From NCBI GenBank assembly GCA_027924645.1, contig BSBN01000213.1:32180501-32244500 (forward strand): a DNA stretch of 64,000 nucleotides, written 5' to 3'. A program made the position numbers and the translations under genes. The notes beneath the pieces were generated by a model. It worked only from the letters and a program-made list of their open reading frames with translations, did not search any database and was not told where the DNA came from. The stretch is from Cunninghamia lanceolata (lineage: Eukaryota; Streptophyta; Pinopsida; Cupressales; Cupressaceae). Positions 45,055 to 56,800 of the stretch are shown piece after piece (position 1 is the first letter of the stretch; each line of letters starts with the position of its first letter).

Positions 45055-46440
45055 TTGCACAAGGGTTTGGTCACTCTTGAAGCTATTTTCAGCCATGATG
45101 ATGAATTCAAGGGTGAGAAGAAGAACATCACTTTCAAAAAGGAGGACTATGAAAATGTTTCTATTGCCCAGGGCAAAGATTTATTTCTTGGAAAGGTATG
45201 TCGTGATGATGAACACCAAAGTTTTATTCACCTTTCTCAGAAATACAATGATATTTTTGTATGGAATAATGAAGATTTGAAGGGTTTTGACCCTAATGTT
45301 GCCCAACATGTCATAGACCTTGATCCAAATACTAAACCTATCTGCCAAAAATAGTAGCCTATAAATCCCAAAATTGAGCCTTTGATGAGGAAGGAACTCA
45401 CCAAGCTCATTCAAGCTAAGATCATCTTCCCCATCAAGTATTCCACCTGGGTAGCTAACTTAGTGCTAGTGAGGAAGAAAAATGGTGAGATAAGGTTGTG
45501 CATGGATTTTCGTGATCTGAATCAAGCTTCCTTGAAAGATCACTACCCTCTATCGTCCATGGACCAAATCTTGCATATTGTGGTAGGGGCAGAGAGGTTC
45601 TCATTGCTTGATATTTTTTTTGGTTATAACTAGATTTTTGTGAGGGAAGAGGATAGATTCAAGATGACTTTCACCACTAAGTGGGGAACCATGGTGTATG
45701 CAAAATACCATTTGGGCTTTCCAATGCTGGCACCACCTTTTAGAGGGCAATGGACATTGCCTTCAAGGGATTCATCAACAAGTTCATCCTGATTTATCTA
45801 GATAATATCACAGTCTTCTCGAAGAGAGGAGAAAATCACATAGAGCATCTGGAGAAAGTTTTTGAAAGATGCAGGGAGTTTGGGGTGTCCTTGAACCCCA
45901 AAAAATGTATTTTTGCTATCTCCTAGGGCAAGATTCTAGATAATTTAGTGTCCAAAGATGGGATCTCCATAGATCTAGAAAGAACTTCAACCCTTCTTTC
46001 TCTTCCTTTACTTGCTCATAAAAAAACTTTGCAATCATTTCTGGGGCAAATCAATTTTGTTAGGAAATTCACAAATTGTGCTCGTTTGGTCAAACCGCTA
46101 ACCCTAATGCTTAAAAAGGATGTTGCTTTTAGGTGGACCAAGGAGGGGAAGGATGGCTTTGAGAAGATAAAGGAAGAAATTTCTTAGCCTCCTACTCTCA
46201 TGAATCCTAATTATGAGAAGGACTTTGTGCTTTATGCCCATGGAGGAGAGAGCAACATTGCAGTTGTTTTGATGCAACAAAATGACCAAGGTATGGAGCA
46301 ACCCATGGTCTTTTTTAGTCAAACATTGAAGGACTATGAGGTCAAGTATAGCCCCATGGACAAAAAAGTTTTTTTCATTGTAAGGGCACTGAAAAAATTT
46401 AGATATATGATGGAAAATAACCATATCAAAGTATTAGTTT
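45055..46440 (+). pseudogene. Gypsy-2 reverse transcriptase and degenerate RNase H
   Basis: RT in frame 1 from 45382: STWVANLVLVRKKNGEIRLC, MDFRDLNQASLKDHYPL, FSLLDIFFGYN. A shift near 45700 gives FGLSNAG-like text in another phase. The catalytic box then reads IYLDNITVFS near 45797, so the second Asp of YLDD is Asn. FLGQINFVRKF follows near 46040. The RNase H attached to RT (46200-46440) reads DFVLYAHGGESNIAVVLMQQ and lacks the Asp that gypsy-1 keeps in the equivalent VDCDAS. Loss of this site is expected where a second RNase H takes over. Confidence 0.87.
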
Positions 46441-47912
46441 CTCATCCTAGTGTGAGAGACTACATAATGGGAATACAAATCGGTGAAAAGATAGCAATCT
46501 GGGTTACAAAGATCCTCGAATATGATGTTATTATCAAAACCACCAAGCTAATTAGAGGTAGAGGATTATGTGAACAGTTAGCTCAAACTACTATGGATGA
46601 AGTGAACTCATCCTACCACTTGAATGAAACAGAACCTATGGCTGAACCAACAACTATAAGTTCTTGTATAATAGACATGGCTAGGTTCCTATCTATTGGT
46701 GAGTATCCTTATGGATTGGACAAAACTAAGAGAAGACATTTTAGGTTGAAATCTATTCCTTATGATTTTGTAGATGGGGTTCTCTTTAAAAGGAATCTAG
46801 ATGGAGTCTTGTTGAGATGCATTGAAAAAGATCAGATTGACAAGTTGCTCAGTGAGTTTCATTCTAGTATAGCTAGAGGCCACTTCTCTACAAGAGCTAC
46901 AACAATGAAGATAATGAAGGCAGGTTACTTTTGGCCCACATTGTTTAATGATGCCCATGTATAGGTAAGAAAATGCAAAGAGTCTACTCTCTTTACTGGG
47001 AAGAAAATATTGGCAGCCCTTCCACTTCATCCTATTCAGGGAGATCAACCTTTCTCATAGTGGGACTTGGATTTAACTGCCATGATCAACCCTACATCTA
47101 GTGTTGGCCATAAATGGGTTCTAACTACAACAGACTACTTCACCAGGTGGGTTGAAGCAGTCCCACTCAAAGAGGCTACATAATCAACAATTATAGATTT
47201 CTTGGAAGAAATCATGACAAGGTTTGGAGCTCCTCACACCATCATCTTTGATAATGTAAGAACTTTGACTAGTTTTAAGATAGTTGATTGGGCTTTGAAA
47301 TATAATGTGTTCTTGAAGACTTCATCTAACTATTACCCCCAGGGTAATGGTTTATTTGAATCTACTAATAAGAACCTTTTCAGAATCTTGAAGAAGACCA
47401 TGGAAACAAATCAGAGACAATGGCATAATAAGATCAGATTAGCTCTTTGGACTGATAGGACCACTTATAAAAGAGCCATTGGTAATTCTCCTTTTGTTCT
47501 TGTGTATGGAAGAGAGGCTATATTTCCCTTATCTTTGGAGCTTTCTTCATTAGAATTGGCCCAGCAACTGGAATTAGAAGGTGAAGATGCTAGGTCTTTG
47601 AAGATGGTTGAATTAACTAAATTAGAAGAACTTAGATAGTAAGCCATGACTACATTGGAAGAACACCAAAAGCAGACCAAGAAATACTTTGACAAGAAGG
47701 CCAAAGATCAAATTTTCAAAGAAGGAGGTCTTCTTCTAAAATGGGATGCTGACAGAGCCAAACCTAGAGGCCATACTAAGTTTGATGCAATCTGGAGTGG
47801 GCCTTATATCATCACCAGTTGTAAGAAAGCCAATCCTTTGAATATTTCAAGGGTGGATGGTGAAGTTCTACCGATCTCATTCAATGGGATCCATCTCAAA
47901 CTTTACTTCTAA
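46441..47912 (+). pseudogene. Gypsy-2 integrase
   Basis: Single phase (frame 3). The H2C2 finger lies near 46850-46980 (EFHSSIARGHFSTRATTMKI, YFWPTLF, RKCKE, with one Cys missing). Core: WDLDLTAMINP (Asp) near 47063, IIFDNVRTLTS (Asp) near 47243, GNGLFESTNKNL (Glu) near 47346. A C-terminal SH3-like part FDAIWSGPYIITSC near 47780 ends at TAA 47910-47912. Stops lie at 46962, 47058, 47180 and 47637. No chromodomain, as expected for the Tat branch. Confidence 0.9.
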
Positions 47913-48168
47913 GGTTGGTTTGAGATTTTGTCTATACTGTTTTGTTTTGTTTCTACTTTAGTTTTCCCTTTTCCCTAAGTGTTGTTGCACAGGTTGTACT
48001 CTCATTAGGAGAATGCAAGCCTCATTTTCCTTTTTTGGTGTTGTTTTGAAGGCAAGGTTTTAGTTTTTCCCAGCCTACTGTAGTCCCTTTTAACTCTATG
48101 CCCAACGGATGCTTAAGGCCACTATTTCTTTTGTTTAGCAGGCAAACATCCCTAAGAGGTCACCAAAA
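47913..48168 (+). other. Gypsy-2 3' UTR
   Basis: T-rich, no frame. The last bases before the LTR (CCCTAAGAGGTCACCAAAA) are only weakly purine-rich, so the polypurine tract has decayed or is unusual. Confidence 0.6.
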
Positions 48169-49961
48169 TGTAGAATTATTTTCCACTTTCCCAGAGTCAA
48201 ATAACCCACTCTTAAAAATGTTGAAAATATTGTTGAATTGGTTGAGTGCCTAATGTTCTTCAAGTAAGTGTGTTTTCCTTGTAAAAATCCCCAAAAATCC
48301 CTAAGGTTAAACCCTTGAAAAACCCATAAAATTCTAAGTCTTTGGCCTTAGTCTTTTTTTTTATTGGAAAAAAATTAAGTTCATGAAGCCACTGGTTCGT
48401 TGACTAGCCAGTTCACTAACTAAGGCAAGGTTCAAAAGAAGCAAAAAAGAAAAAAGTAAAAGAGAAAACTTTATCGACAATTTTTTAATTCTGCAAAATT
48501 AAAGTTCACCGACCAACTAGTTCACCGATCAGAGAAATCACCAACTAAAGGGCCAAGTGAGAAGGATTTATTTTAAAAGCCAAGGCAAAGACAAAAGGTT
48601 TCCTTTATCAAAAAAATGTGTGGTTTACAAACCCGCTGATTTGCTGGCAAGCTGGTTCACTGATCAGGAGAATCATCGACAAAGGCAAGGAAGAGGAAAA
48701 CCAAGACTTGAAAAATGACTAAGGAAAAGGAGAAGAAAGGATTTATTGGAAAACTAGAAGAAACTCAAACTTGCCAAATAGTTCGTGTTTTCTAAAGTTT
48801 GCCGATAAGGTAATTCGCCAACAAGGTAAAGATAAAAGAGGAAAACAAAGTCAAAGACAAAGCAGAGTTTGATAAATGAAGAAATCGCTGATAAAGAAGA
48901 AAAGTAACAAAGAGAAAGAAGCCAAGGCAAAGTGGTTCGTGAAAGTGATATTTTTCCAACTAAAGGGAAGAAGAAGATAGAGACAAGCTAAGTTCATAAA
49001 AAAGAGATTTTGCCAATAAGGAAAAATAAAAGCCAGAATTTGAAGTAAAGAGAAAATCAGTGGAAATAAAGCTTGTAAAGCAAAATAAAGTTTTAAAATA
49101 TTTTAAGTTCAAATATTTTAAAATGTTGGAAAATCTTTATGAAGGGATTTTGGCGGGAATATATATTTGAAAATATCTATCTTCACCAACCGCCATTATT
49201 ACATAATTAGATCAGCCTAGCTGGAAATAGTTATTGTGCAGGTAGGTGAATCAGATGCTAGCAGTCAAGGCAGCAGATATTTCCCAGCTACTTCATCCTC
49301 AGGATACTTTCTGCATTTATGTTTTGTAGAATAGATGTACACATACATTCCTTTTGCAGAAATATCTTTTGACAGGCTCATGGGGTGAATTTATTGTAGT
49401 AGGTGACCTAAGTCAATGAATAGAAAGTATAAATAAATGAAAAATCAATGTAACGAGTGTTGGATACAAGGACTTATTTTTTGTGTTCCAAAACATACCC
49501 TCTTCTATTGTAACCATGCCTTTCTAATTAATACATGCTGATTGTTTTGACCTTTTCATGCTACTTTTTATCTCTATGTAGATCTAGAACTGGTTATTGT
49601 TTGTGAGTGTTTACTTCCTTGAAATCCTTTTCTTATCTTTTACCTTTATTAAGATCTACAGGATTTGTGTGAGTTTATCAGTTGTATTCAATTACACTAT
49701 GCATTTTGGCTTGGTGGTGTTCTTTTTCAAACTCAGTGTATCACCTTGCCTTTCAATTTCTCCTTCTTCCCCTTTCCCAATGGTGATTAGATTAGGTTTA
49801 GTCTTAGTCTGCTCTAAATTTCATGTTCAAAGAAAGCAACCAACCTTCTATGGAGTTTTGATTTCCTTTGTAGGGTACCACACCTATAAATCACCCCAAT
49901 GTTTCACTAGATTGCTATAGCAAAAGCACTTCAACATAGGGTGCAAACCCAAGTGACAACA
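48169..49961 (+). repeat. Gypsy-2 3' LTR
   Basis: Starts TGTAGAATT, ends GTGACAACA; aligns with 39965-41744 across its full length. Confidence 0.92.
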
Positions 49962-50565
49962 GGTTCCATAGGAGGATGAACAAATAGAACCACCAAAGGT
50001 TGGGAAACCAAGGTGGAAGGGGAAGGATCCCATAACATGGGTTGCTTTCCTCGTACCCTCGAAGGGGCATGAGGAACATGAGTAGACACCAAATATTGGG
50101 GGACCATAGGAGGAGAGGGAAGAGGATCATTCAGCACTGGTTTCATTCCTCATGCCACCAACAAGGCAGGAGGAGCAAAAGTAACCATTGAAGGTTGAGA
50201 GGTCCTAAAAGTGCACTATGCATGAGGTTGTACCATAGATGGACCTCGAGGCCTTAAATAGAAAGCTAGAGGTAGAACCATGAAATACAAGATAGGAGCA
50301 TGGGGTTAGGGAGGTGTACTCTATATGGGCTTCTCTCCTTGAACTATCCAGGGGGTAGTAGAAGGAACAAGAGCAAAATTTGAAGATATAAATACTAAAT
50401 GGGAAGTAGTCGTAGAAGATGAGGAGGAAGGGCCAAAAAACAACTATGCTATCTGAGCAGCCTTAAACTTTTGGTATGAAAGAAACAAGAAGCCATTTTG
50501 TAGATGGAGAAGTTCAGTCGAGGCTGACTAGAAGTAGTCTAGGGAAAAGTTTCCATGCATGGTGA
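49962..50565 (-). pseudogene. Element X ORF, 5' part (Pro/Ser-rich, unknown)
   Basis: Minus strand from about 50565: FIPKVXGCSDS and FKAAQIAXLFFGPSSSSSTT-like text in alternative phases, then a cleaner stretch from 50146 (MKPVLNDPLPSPPMVPQYLV, QPMLWDPSPSTLVSQPL, HPPMEP). At the gypsy-2 boundary MEP continues in phase as MLEDPLAPSIETLAHTRR on the far side (39964 leftward). Low-complexity Pro/Ser composition; no recognised domain. The overlapping minus frame 49915-50130 is a shadow. Confidence 0.45.
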
Positions 50566-50848
50566 GAGGCATAAATACATTATGGTGCATTGTATGCATA
50601 ATGCCCTTATTAGCAGAGTGCAGAGCATAGAACAGAGCTGACTGAAAGCTGGCACATACACTATGCAGAGGCTGTAGGCTGACAAAAGATGCCACAAAAT
50701 AAATCCCTAGATGTAATAGATAGAGTATATATAGATATAGGGCATGATGATATAAGATAAGATGAGATATAGATGCTGATATGAAAATGACATAGAAGTC
50801 ATGTATGTAGATGGATAAGGCAAAGACTTAGACCTACCGGAGGATGGA
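50566..50848. other. Spacer, nothing recognised
   Basis: Upstream side of the element X ORF; AT-rich with TATAG/GATAT repeats near 50720-50770. No gene seen. Confidence 0.4.
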
Positions 50849-51067
50849 TGTATGACATTTGATTGTTGTTGACATATATATATATATCTACCAGTACCGA
50901 ATAATTATGTGGTGTCTTATTGTTATATGTATGTAGTACTATGTTTCTATTATTCTTTGTGTTTTTCTATCAATCTCTAGCTACTTGACCAGGGTATAAA
51001 CTAACTACAAAGACTTGATTAAGGACCGGATCTCTAGACCGGTATCCCTCTCCATTTCTTGCCAACA
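50849..51067 (+). repeat. Gypsy-4 5' LTR, candidate (start uncertain)
   Basis: TGTATGACATTTG at 50849 to GCCAACA at 51067, directly before a primer-binding site. Contains a TATA-like GTATAAACTAAC near 50994 and an AT run near 50872. No second LTR is in the window, so the start could lie further left. Confidence 0.45.
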
Positions 51068-51069
51068 TT

Positions 51070-51086
51070 TGGTTCCATTGTCGGGA
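51070..51086 (+). promoter_or_regulatory. Gypsy-4 primer-binding site (degraded tRNA-Asp type)
   Basis: TGGTTCCATTGTCGGGA resembles TGGCGCCGTTGTCGGGGA, the tRNA-Asp-type site of Athila/Tat gypsy elements, with CpG positions changed as expected after deamination. Confidence 0.6.
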
Positions 51087-51131
51087 CCCTGGAAGAAGGT
51101 AATTAAAGATTGAAGGGGAAAAATATTCAAA

Positions 51132-52990
51132 TGAGTACAGTACAGAGTTTCAGAGAGAAGAGAAGGTGAGATTGGCGGAGAAAATTTTTAATTTATGGAG
51201 GGATTCAGGTCTCCTTAAGTTTCTACCTCTGTGAGAGGGGGTAGGCACTTAAGGGGATTGCAAGTGGAAAGAGGATAGGGTCTGCAAGGACCTTTCAAAT
51301 GAGGTGACTCTTCAAACAAGGATACCATGGGATATAAGAGGACTAATGGAACACCAAATCAAGAAAACCCATGGCAAAAGGGGAGAAGTGGAGGAAAAGA
51401 GAGATAGGTGAAGACATCAGAACTATAATGGAGATAAGAAAAGAAGAAAGGTTGGAGAAAACTCAAGAATGATAGGAATAGTACCATAGAAAAATGGAAA
51501 GGGCACAAGAAATGGGAAAAGAGATGACAACAAAAGTTGTAGAAGAAAAGGAGGAAGACTTTGAGGAGCGCGCCATGGAGGGTGCTGCTAGAAGAGAAGA
51601 AGAAGACAAGCATGTCAAGGAGGATAGCCAACTATAAAGAGAGTACTTTGATATCCAACTATAAAGAGACAAGGGAAGAGAAAGAAATCAAGTTGATAGA
51701 AGATAGCCTAACTAGAGGAGCAGACCAGAGGAAAACTACTGCAAAGCACTAGAGACATTGAGAAGATCAATCATGGATATTTTGATCAAGTTACTAGTCT
51801 TTGAGAAAAACACTATTGAAGTAGAAGAACACATTTTTGTTTTGGAGTCTATTTGGAATCAGAAGGGGGTAACAAGGGACGAGATTAAGTTTTTTGACTT
51901 CATAGGTACCTTGTAGAATGAAGCATTGAAGTGGTATAGAAAGACATATCCAGACAGTGATAAGGAATGGAATGAACTCAAGAAGATATTTTTGAAGAAT
52001 TTTGGAGTTCCAGATGTTCCAATAGAAGGGGTAAGTAAGATGAAAGATTTACTACAATTGGATAAAGAATCAATAAAATACTTTGACAAAAAATTCAAGG
52101 AGACAACTAGGAAGTTGGAGGAACCATTGGCTGAGAAGCAAAAGATAAAATGGTTTATTTCCGAAATAAGCCTTGAAATAAGAACTGCCCTAGATGGAAG
52201 AATGTTTGAAACATATGTGGAAGCAGTAACACTAGCCTACTAGATAGAGTCTCAATCCTGGCACAGATAAGACAAAATGAAGGAATACCTAGAACTGGAG
52301 AAGTTGAATTGGAATTGGAGCAATTGACGTTGAGATAGGAGATTTTGACCAAGCAAGAGGAAAATACATAAAAGCAAAGGCCTAATATTTGGTGGTCATA
52401 CTACAAGAGAAGTTCACTTAAGAAATGAATACCCTAGAATAAAAGGTGAAAGGAAAGCTACTGCAATGAAGACAACAAAAATAATGAATTTAGTATATTG
52501 TGGACTATGTGGAGAGTGGGATGACCATGAAACACTAGACTATCCTTCACAAAACTTCCAAAGGAAAAAAGAATCTGTTGATGAAGAAGATGAAAAATGG
52601 TACACAAACTCAATAGAGAAGTAACAACATGTCATATGTGAATGGTAGAAAGTCATATTATCAAGGCTACAAGCAACCAAGTTGGAGAAATTAGAGGAAT
52701 GTCAATGCAATACAAAATTCAAACTCTAGCGGTCCATCCTTTGGGAATACCTTTAATAATGATGATAGAGAGTAGTTTGGAGGCTATAGAGGAGGTCAAG
52801 GTCATGGAAGAGGTCAAAGAAGGAGAGAGGATGCTACATGTTTCAATTGTGGTAAGCTAGGACACTTTTCTAATGAATGTTGGGGTGAAAGGAAAACACA
52901 GTGTTCATTTTTTAGTAGCACAAAACATTATCTATTTTTGTGTGATACAGCACAACAATACTTTATGTTACCCCATGTTTAAAATTTTAC
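51132..52990 (+). pseudogene. Gypsy-4 gag
   Basis: An acidic Lys/Glu-rich N-terminus (51360-51720) precedes the gag core in frame 2: EEHIFVLESIWNQKGVTRDE (about 51825), NEALKWYRKTYPDSDKEW, LKKIFLKNFGVPDVPIEG, KFKETTRKLEEPLAEKQKIK and EISLEIRTALDGRMFE to 52243. A first finger YCGLCGEWDDHETLDYP lies near 52497. A second, intact knuckle CFNCGKLGHFSNEC lies near 52839. No protease or RT follows before sequence identity is lost near 52990, so only the 5' end of this element is present here. Confidence 0.78.
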
Positions 52991-53808
52991 TAAAGCATCC
53001 ATGCCTTGGAAAATTTTCCATTCTTTACTTGCCACTATTCATTTTCTTTTCCCAAAGTTGAGTCTTTATTTAGTCATTTTCACGTATTGTCAGAAATTCT
53101 CTGAGTGTTTGAACCAAAGTTGGCGGGTTCAAGAGTTCATGAACCTCCTAACTCCCCAACTATCACCAAGTCTAGTGTCTAAAGGTTCTTCCTTCGTCAG
53201 TCTTGGTCACTTTGCGCCAAGTGAACTTCTGACCTCTTGAAAGTGTGGTTCAAAAGTTCCTCAAATCTCTGAATTGCCGACTGAACGTGCTTGTTGCTCT
53301 CGTGGCATTTTTTTTCAGTTGTCATGCAGTATGATGGAATGACACCTGTCATCTTGCATTTAATTTGGAATGCATATAAGTACATTGGCACACTTGTCAG
53401 AGGGAAACCCAAGGGGGATTTTATGAATTTCAAAGTTCGATACACCACCACAAATTAATGAAATTTATGAATGGATTTATGAGAGGTGACATGAAACTTG
53501 AATAAGTTAGCCAACCTACTAGAAGTTTTCATTATTCCATGAAGAAGATACGTTGCAAAGGAGAGAACAACTAGTCCACTATGCGTGAGGAGTCCGCGAA
53601 ATTCTGGTTTAAAGGTTAGCACGGTTGGCCTTCTTTATTCCATTTTCCCCTCTCCTGCTATAAGAATACAACATTTTATTTGGGTGGTGGAAATATTTTA
53701 TTTTCATGTATTTGTATAGTGATTCTCTTGTGAATGTATTGCATTTTCTGGCTGTGTCTATGAATGTTTTAGAGTTTTTGGCTAGTTAGGTTTTTAATTT
53801 TGGTAAAA
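52991..53808. other. Non-coding stretch before the unknown ORF, LTR- or promoter-like
   Basis: No coding frame with support. Contains GCGGGTTCAAGAGTTCATGAACC near 53124, reminiscent of the motif-rich part of the gypsy-2 LTR, and GCTATAAGAATACAAC near 53658, a possible TATA box about 150 bases before the ATG at 53809. Either a decayed LTR or a promoter/5' UTR for the following frame; I cannot decide. Confidence 0.4.
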
Positions 53809-56800
53809 ATGAAATTCAAATTTCAAGGGGACCCTATGGTTCCCATGGTAGGGAATGGGTTGTCTAGAGTTAGAGATACAGAATTGGGTCATATTGACCT
53901 TGAAGATTTTTGGAAGAGAATTCAACCTGAGGGTCAAACTTCTCTGGCTAACAAAATTGTGAGCAGTGGGTTAGACTGAGCTAGGGATTTTCCACTCGCT
54001 GTGTGCTGTTCTGACTTGGTGGTTGCTTGTGCTAATAATTATTTCTCAGAGTCTCATGAAATAAGAGCTTCAAATGGCTTTGTTGTTGCTAAAATTGACT
54101 TAGAATCCATTTCTCTTGCCCTTAATTTGGATGAGTATGAGGAGAATGTTGATGTTTCCATGTCTTTTGCTTAGGGATTTTATAATGAGAGAAAGGATTG
54201 GTGCCATAATTGCATTGCTAAAACCTGGTTAGAAGCTAAGAAGAAAGGGAAGGTGAGACTCCCTGCCAGTTTGAAGAGAAGCCATTTCAAGAAAGAAATT
54301 TTAGACATGATTAGTCTGCTAAATTGTGTAGTTGGGAGCTTTGAATCTGATTCCTTTGATTACTAGATGTGTAGATTTATCCTACTTATTTGTGGAGATC
54401 ATCATATAGACTGGGTAATGGTAATCAATGAATGTATACATGAACAGTTGGTTAATTTCCTGTGGAGTGTAAGATTTCACATGTGTTCTTAGCTAATATA
54501 CTTTTTAGCTAATAAAGAGGTTGCTTGGCCTAGTTTAAGAGCTCAAAGAGATCCTGCCCCCGGCACACCTATGTACCAATCTTTCCCACAGTTGCAAAAG
54601 AGTGAAGGTATGAAATATTTTCAATGGATTAATGATGCCTTTTCTATGTGGCTTACAAAAAGAATTGAGGGTTCACTAGAGCAGAGGTTCTCTGCAGAGG
54701 TTGCTGCCTTAGTGATGAATTTTGGAAGTTTTTTTGTTTAGTTTGATTACTTCTCCTACTTGAGGATTAGGGATTTTGAAAGTGCCCCACTAAAATTTCC
54801 ACGATATCTATCAGAGTACCTCAAATTTCTGGAGGTGTGTCATCAAATGGCGATCATGAATGCAAAGTATCATGCGATGAAAAAGAAAGGGTATTCTTTC
54901 CCTGTGACAATTTCTTTCTATTCTTGTAAAAGTAATGACAATGCTAAAAGTGTAGATAAGTTACTAGGAGAATTCAATCTTTATAGTTTATCTGCTCGAG
55001 TAGCCTTTGATAGCAAGATTTTTCTGAAAGGAAACATGCATGGAGGAGGTTCATACCAGCACAAGTCCCAACTCAAAGATTTCTAGGAGGACTATTTAAA
55101 TGAGAGGGAAGTACAGAGGAGAAGTTGGATGAGATTGACCATTGATCAAGTCTGTGCTTTTGAACTACCTATACGAGTTCCTTATATGGTTGATGATAAT
55201 TCTAATATTTTGGATGAAGGTTATCATGATGCCTCGTTGCAGCCCTTGCCTCCAATAAAGTGGTCAAATAAAGAGATCACCGATGTTAATTTCCACTCCT
55301 TCCATGTGATAAGAAGAACAAATAAATGGTTGAAAGGAAAATTAAGAGAACAAGATGGTTCAACAGTGCCGAAGGATTCATCCACTCAAGGACAGGACAA
55401 ATCTAAAACAACTCACACTCAGAAGAAGTCATCTAGTTTGGACCCAACTCTTCAAAGAGTTGGCTCACAATTGAGTGGAGATAGTGAGTAACCTCCTAAG
55501 GATGTTAGCAAACTAAAAACAACCTGTGAGCAAGATGGTCAACCAGTGAGGAGTAATACCAGATTGGTTGCTTCTCCACTAGGAGTAGATCATGTACCCC
55601 CTGTTAATAATTTTGTAAGTGATAGTGATTCTTTAATCTTTACTCATTTGGGAGAAGATAATATGTTGTAATCTTTATTGAGTACTCCAAATTCACCTAA
55701 TCTAAGAAATCCTCTGAAGCCCAATTCCCCACATGTGCGTTCAGATGGTGTAGTAAGTGTGGTTGGTAACACCAATGTTTCTTTTTCATCCCCCACCTGG
55801 TTAAGAAAGGAAGTTGAGAAAAATAAAAGATACACCCCAATGGTGGATACTAGTGTGGATACTATAGCCAAGCTTTTACAAGAGACACCTAAGCCTAAAA
55901 GGGCTAGAAGGATGTCAACGATGATAACTGATTATGCCATAGGAAACTAGATTCTGGAGATTACAGATCTAGTGGGAAATAAAAATGAGGATGAAGTGAC
56001 TAAGGTAGATTTTAATCTGAGCAGAGTAGACATGGGACCCTCAACTGTCGAGGGAGATATTTATCACACAAAGTACTCAGTTAGTAACCTATTGAAAAGA
56101 GTAAAAAAGGAACAAGAAGAGAATGCTAAGTTGAGAGCACAAGTAAGTTCCTTGTCCCTTTTCATTCAGTCAATTTTGAAGATAACAACACAATTAGCCA
56201 ATACCTTGCTTGATATGAGTGTTAGTACCCCTGACCCCAATTTATTGCAACAAATTAAAAGATCACAAGCCCTGAGTAGTGTTGTTGAGTAGTGGATAGA
56301 GACTGTGACCCTAGATGGCCTGATATTTATTAAAGAAGCTTATAATCTATTTAACTCCATTTCTAGTAAGAGAGAAGCCATGATAGCTGACTTCTAGACT
56401 ATCAGAAATGATCATAATAGCCTATCCTTAGTCTCAAAAGAAATACAAGATATGGCTAAAATGGATGTTAACATTTTGGTGGCCGAGGAAGTGTTGAGTG
56501 ATCCTAGGGAAATGAACTCTTCTACTTGTGTTGATGTGATTGAATGGAAGTTGTCTGTTGTGGGAGCACTTGAAGATGAAATGAGAAGCACTCTAGCCCT
56601 TTACTACATAGAACTCAAAGACATTAAAGGTAATTTTGTTGTTATTGAAATAGAGGTTGTTGGTGATGATGATGATAAGTTGCTAGATGTTAAGGAAATT
56701 AAGAAAATTTTTAAAAAGATGGTGACTAAGGAAATGGTGAGTTATGATGTCATTAAAATAGAGACAATTAGCAAGTTTGTAAGAATATCCACATACGTTA

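Larger units (their letters stand above)
39965..49961 (+). mobile_element. Ty3/gypsy element with extra RNase H (gypsy-2, Tat-like)
   Basis: LTRs 39965-41744 and 48169-49961 flank gag, protease, an RNase H, RT with a degenerate RNase H, and integrase. There is no chromodomain. The flanking 5 bp are GGTTA and GGTTC, a target duplication with one difference. The host sequence on both sides joins into one minus-strand frame when the element is removed. The RNase H before RT is notable. LTR copies differ at roughly one base in ten by eye. Confidence 0.9.
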
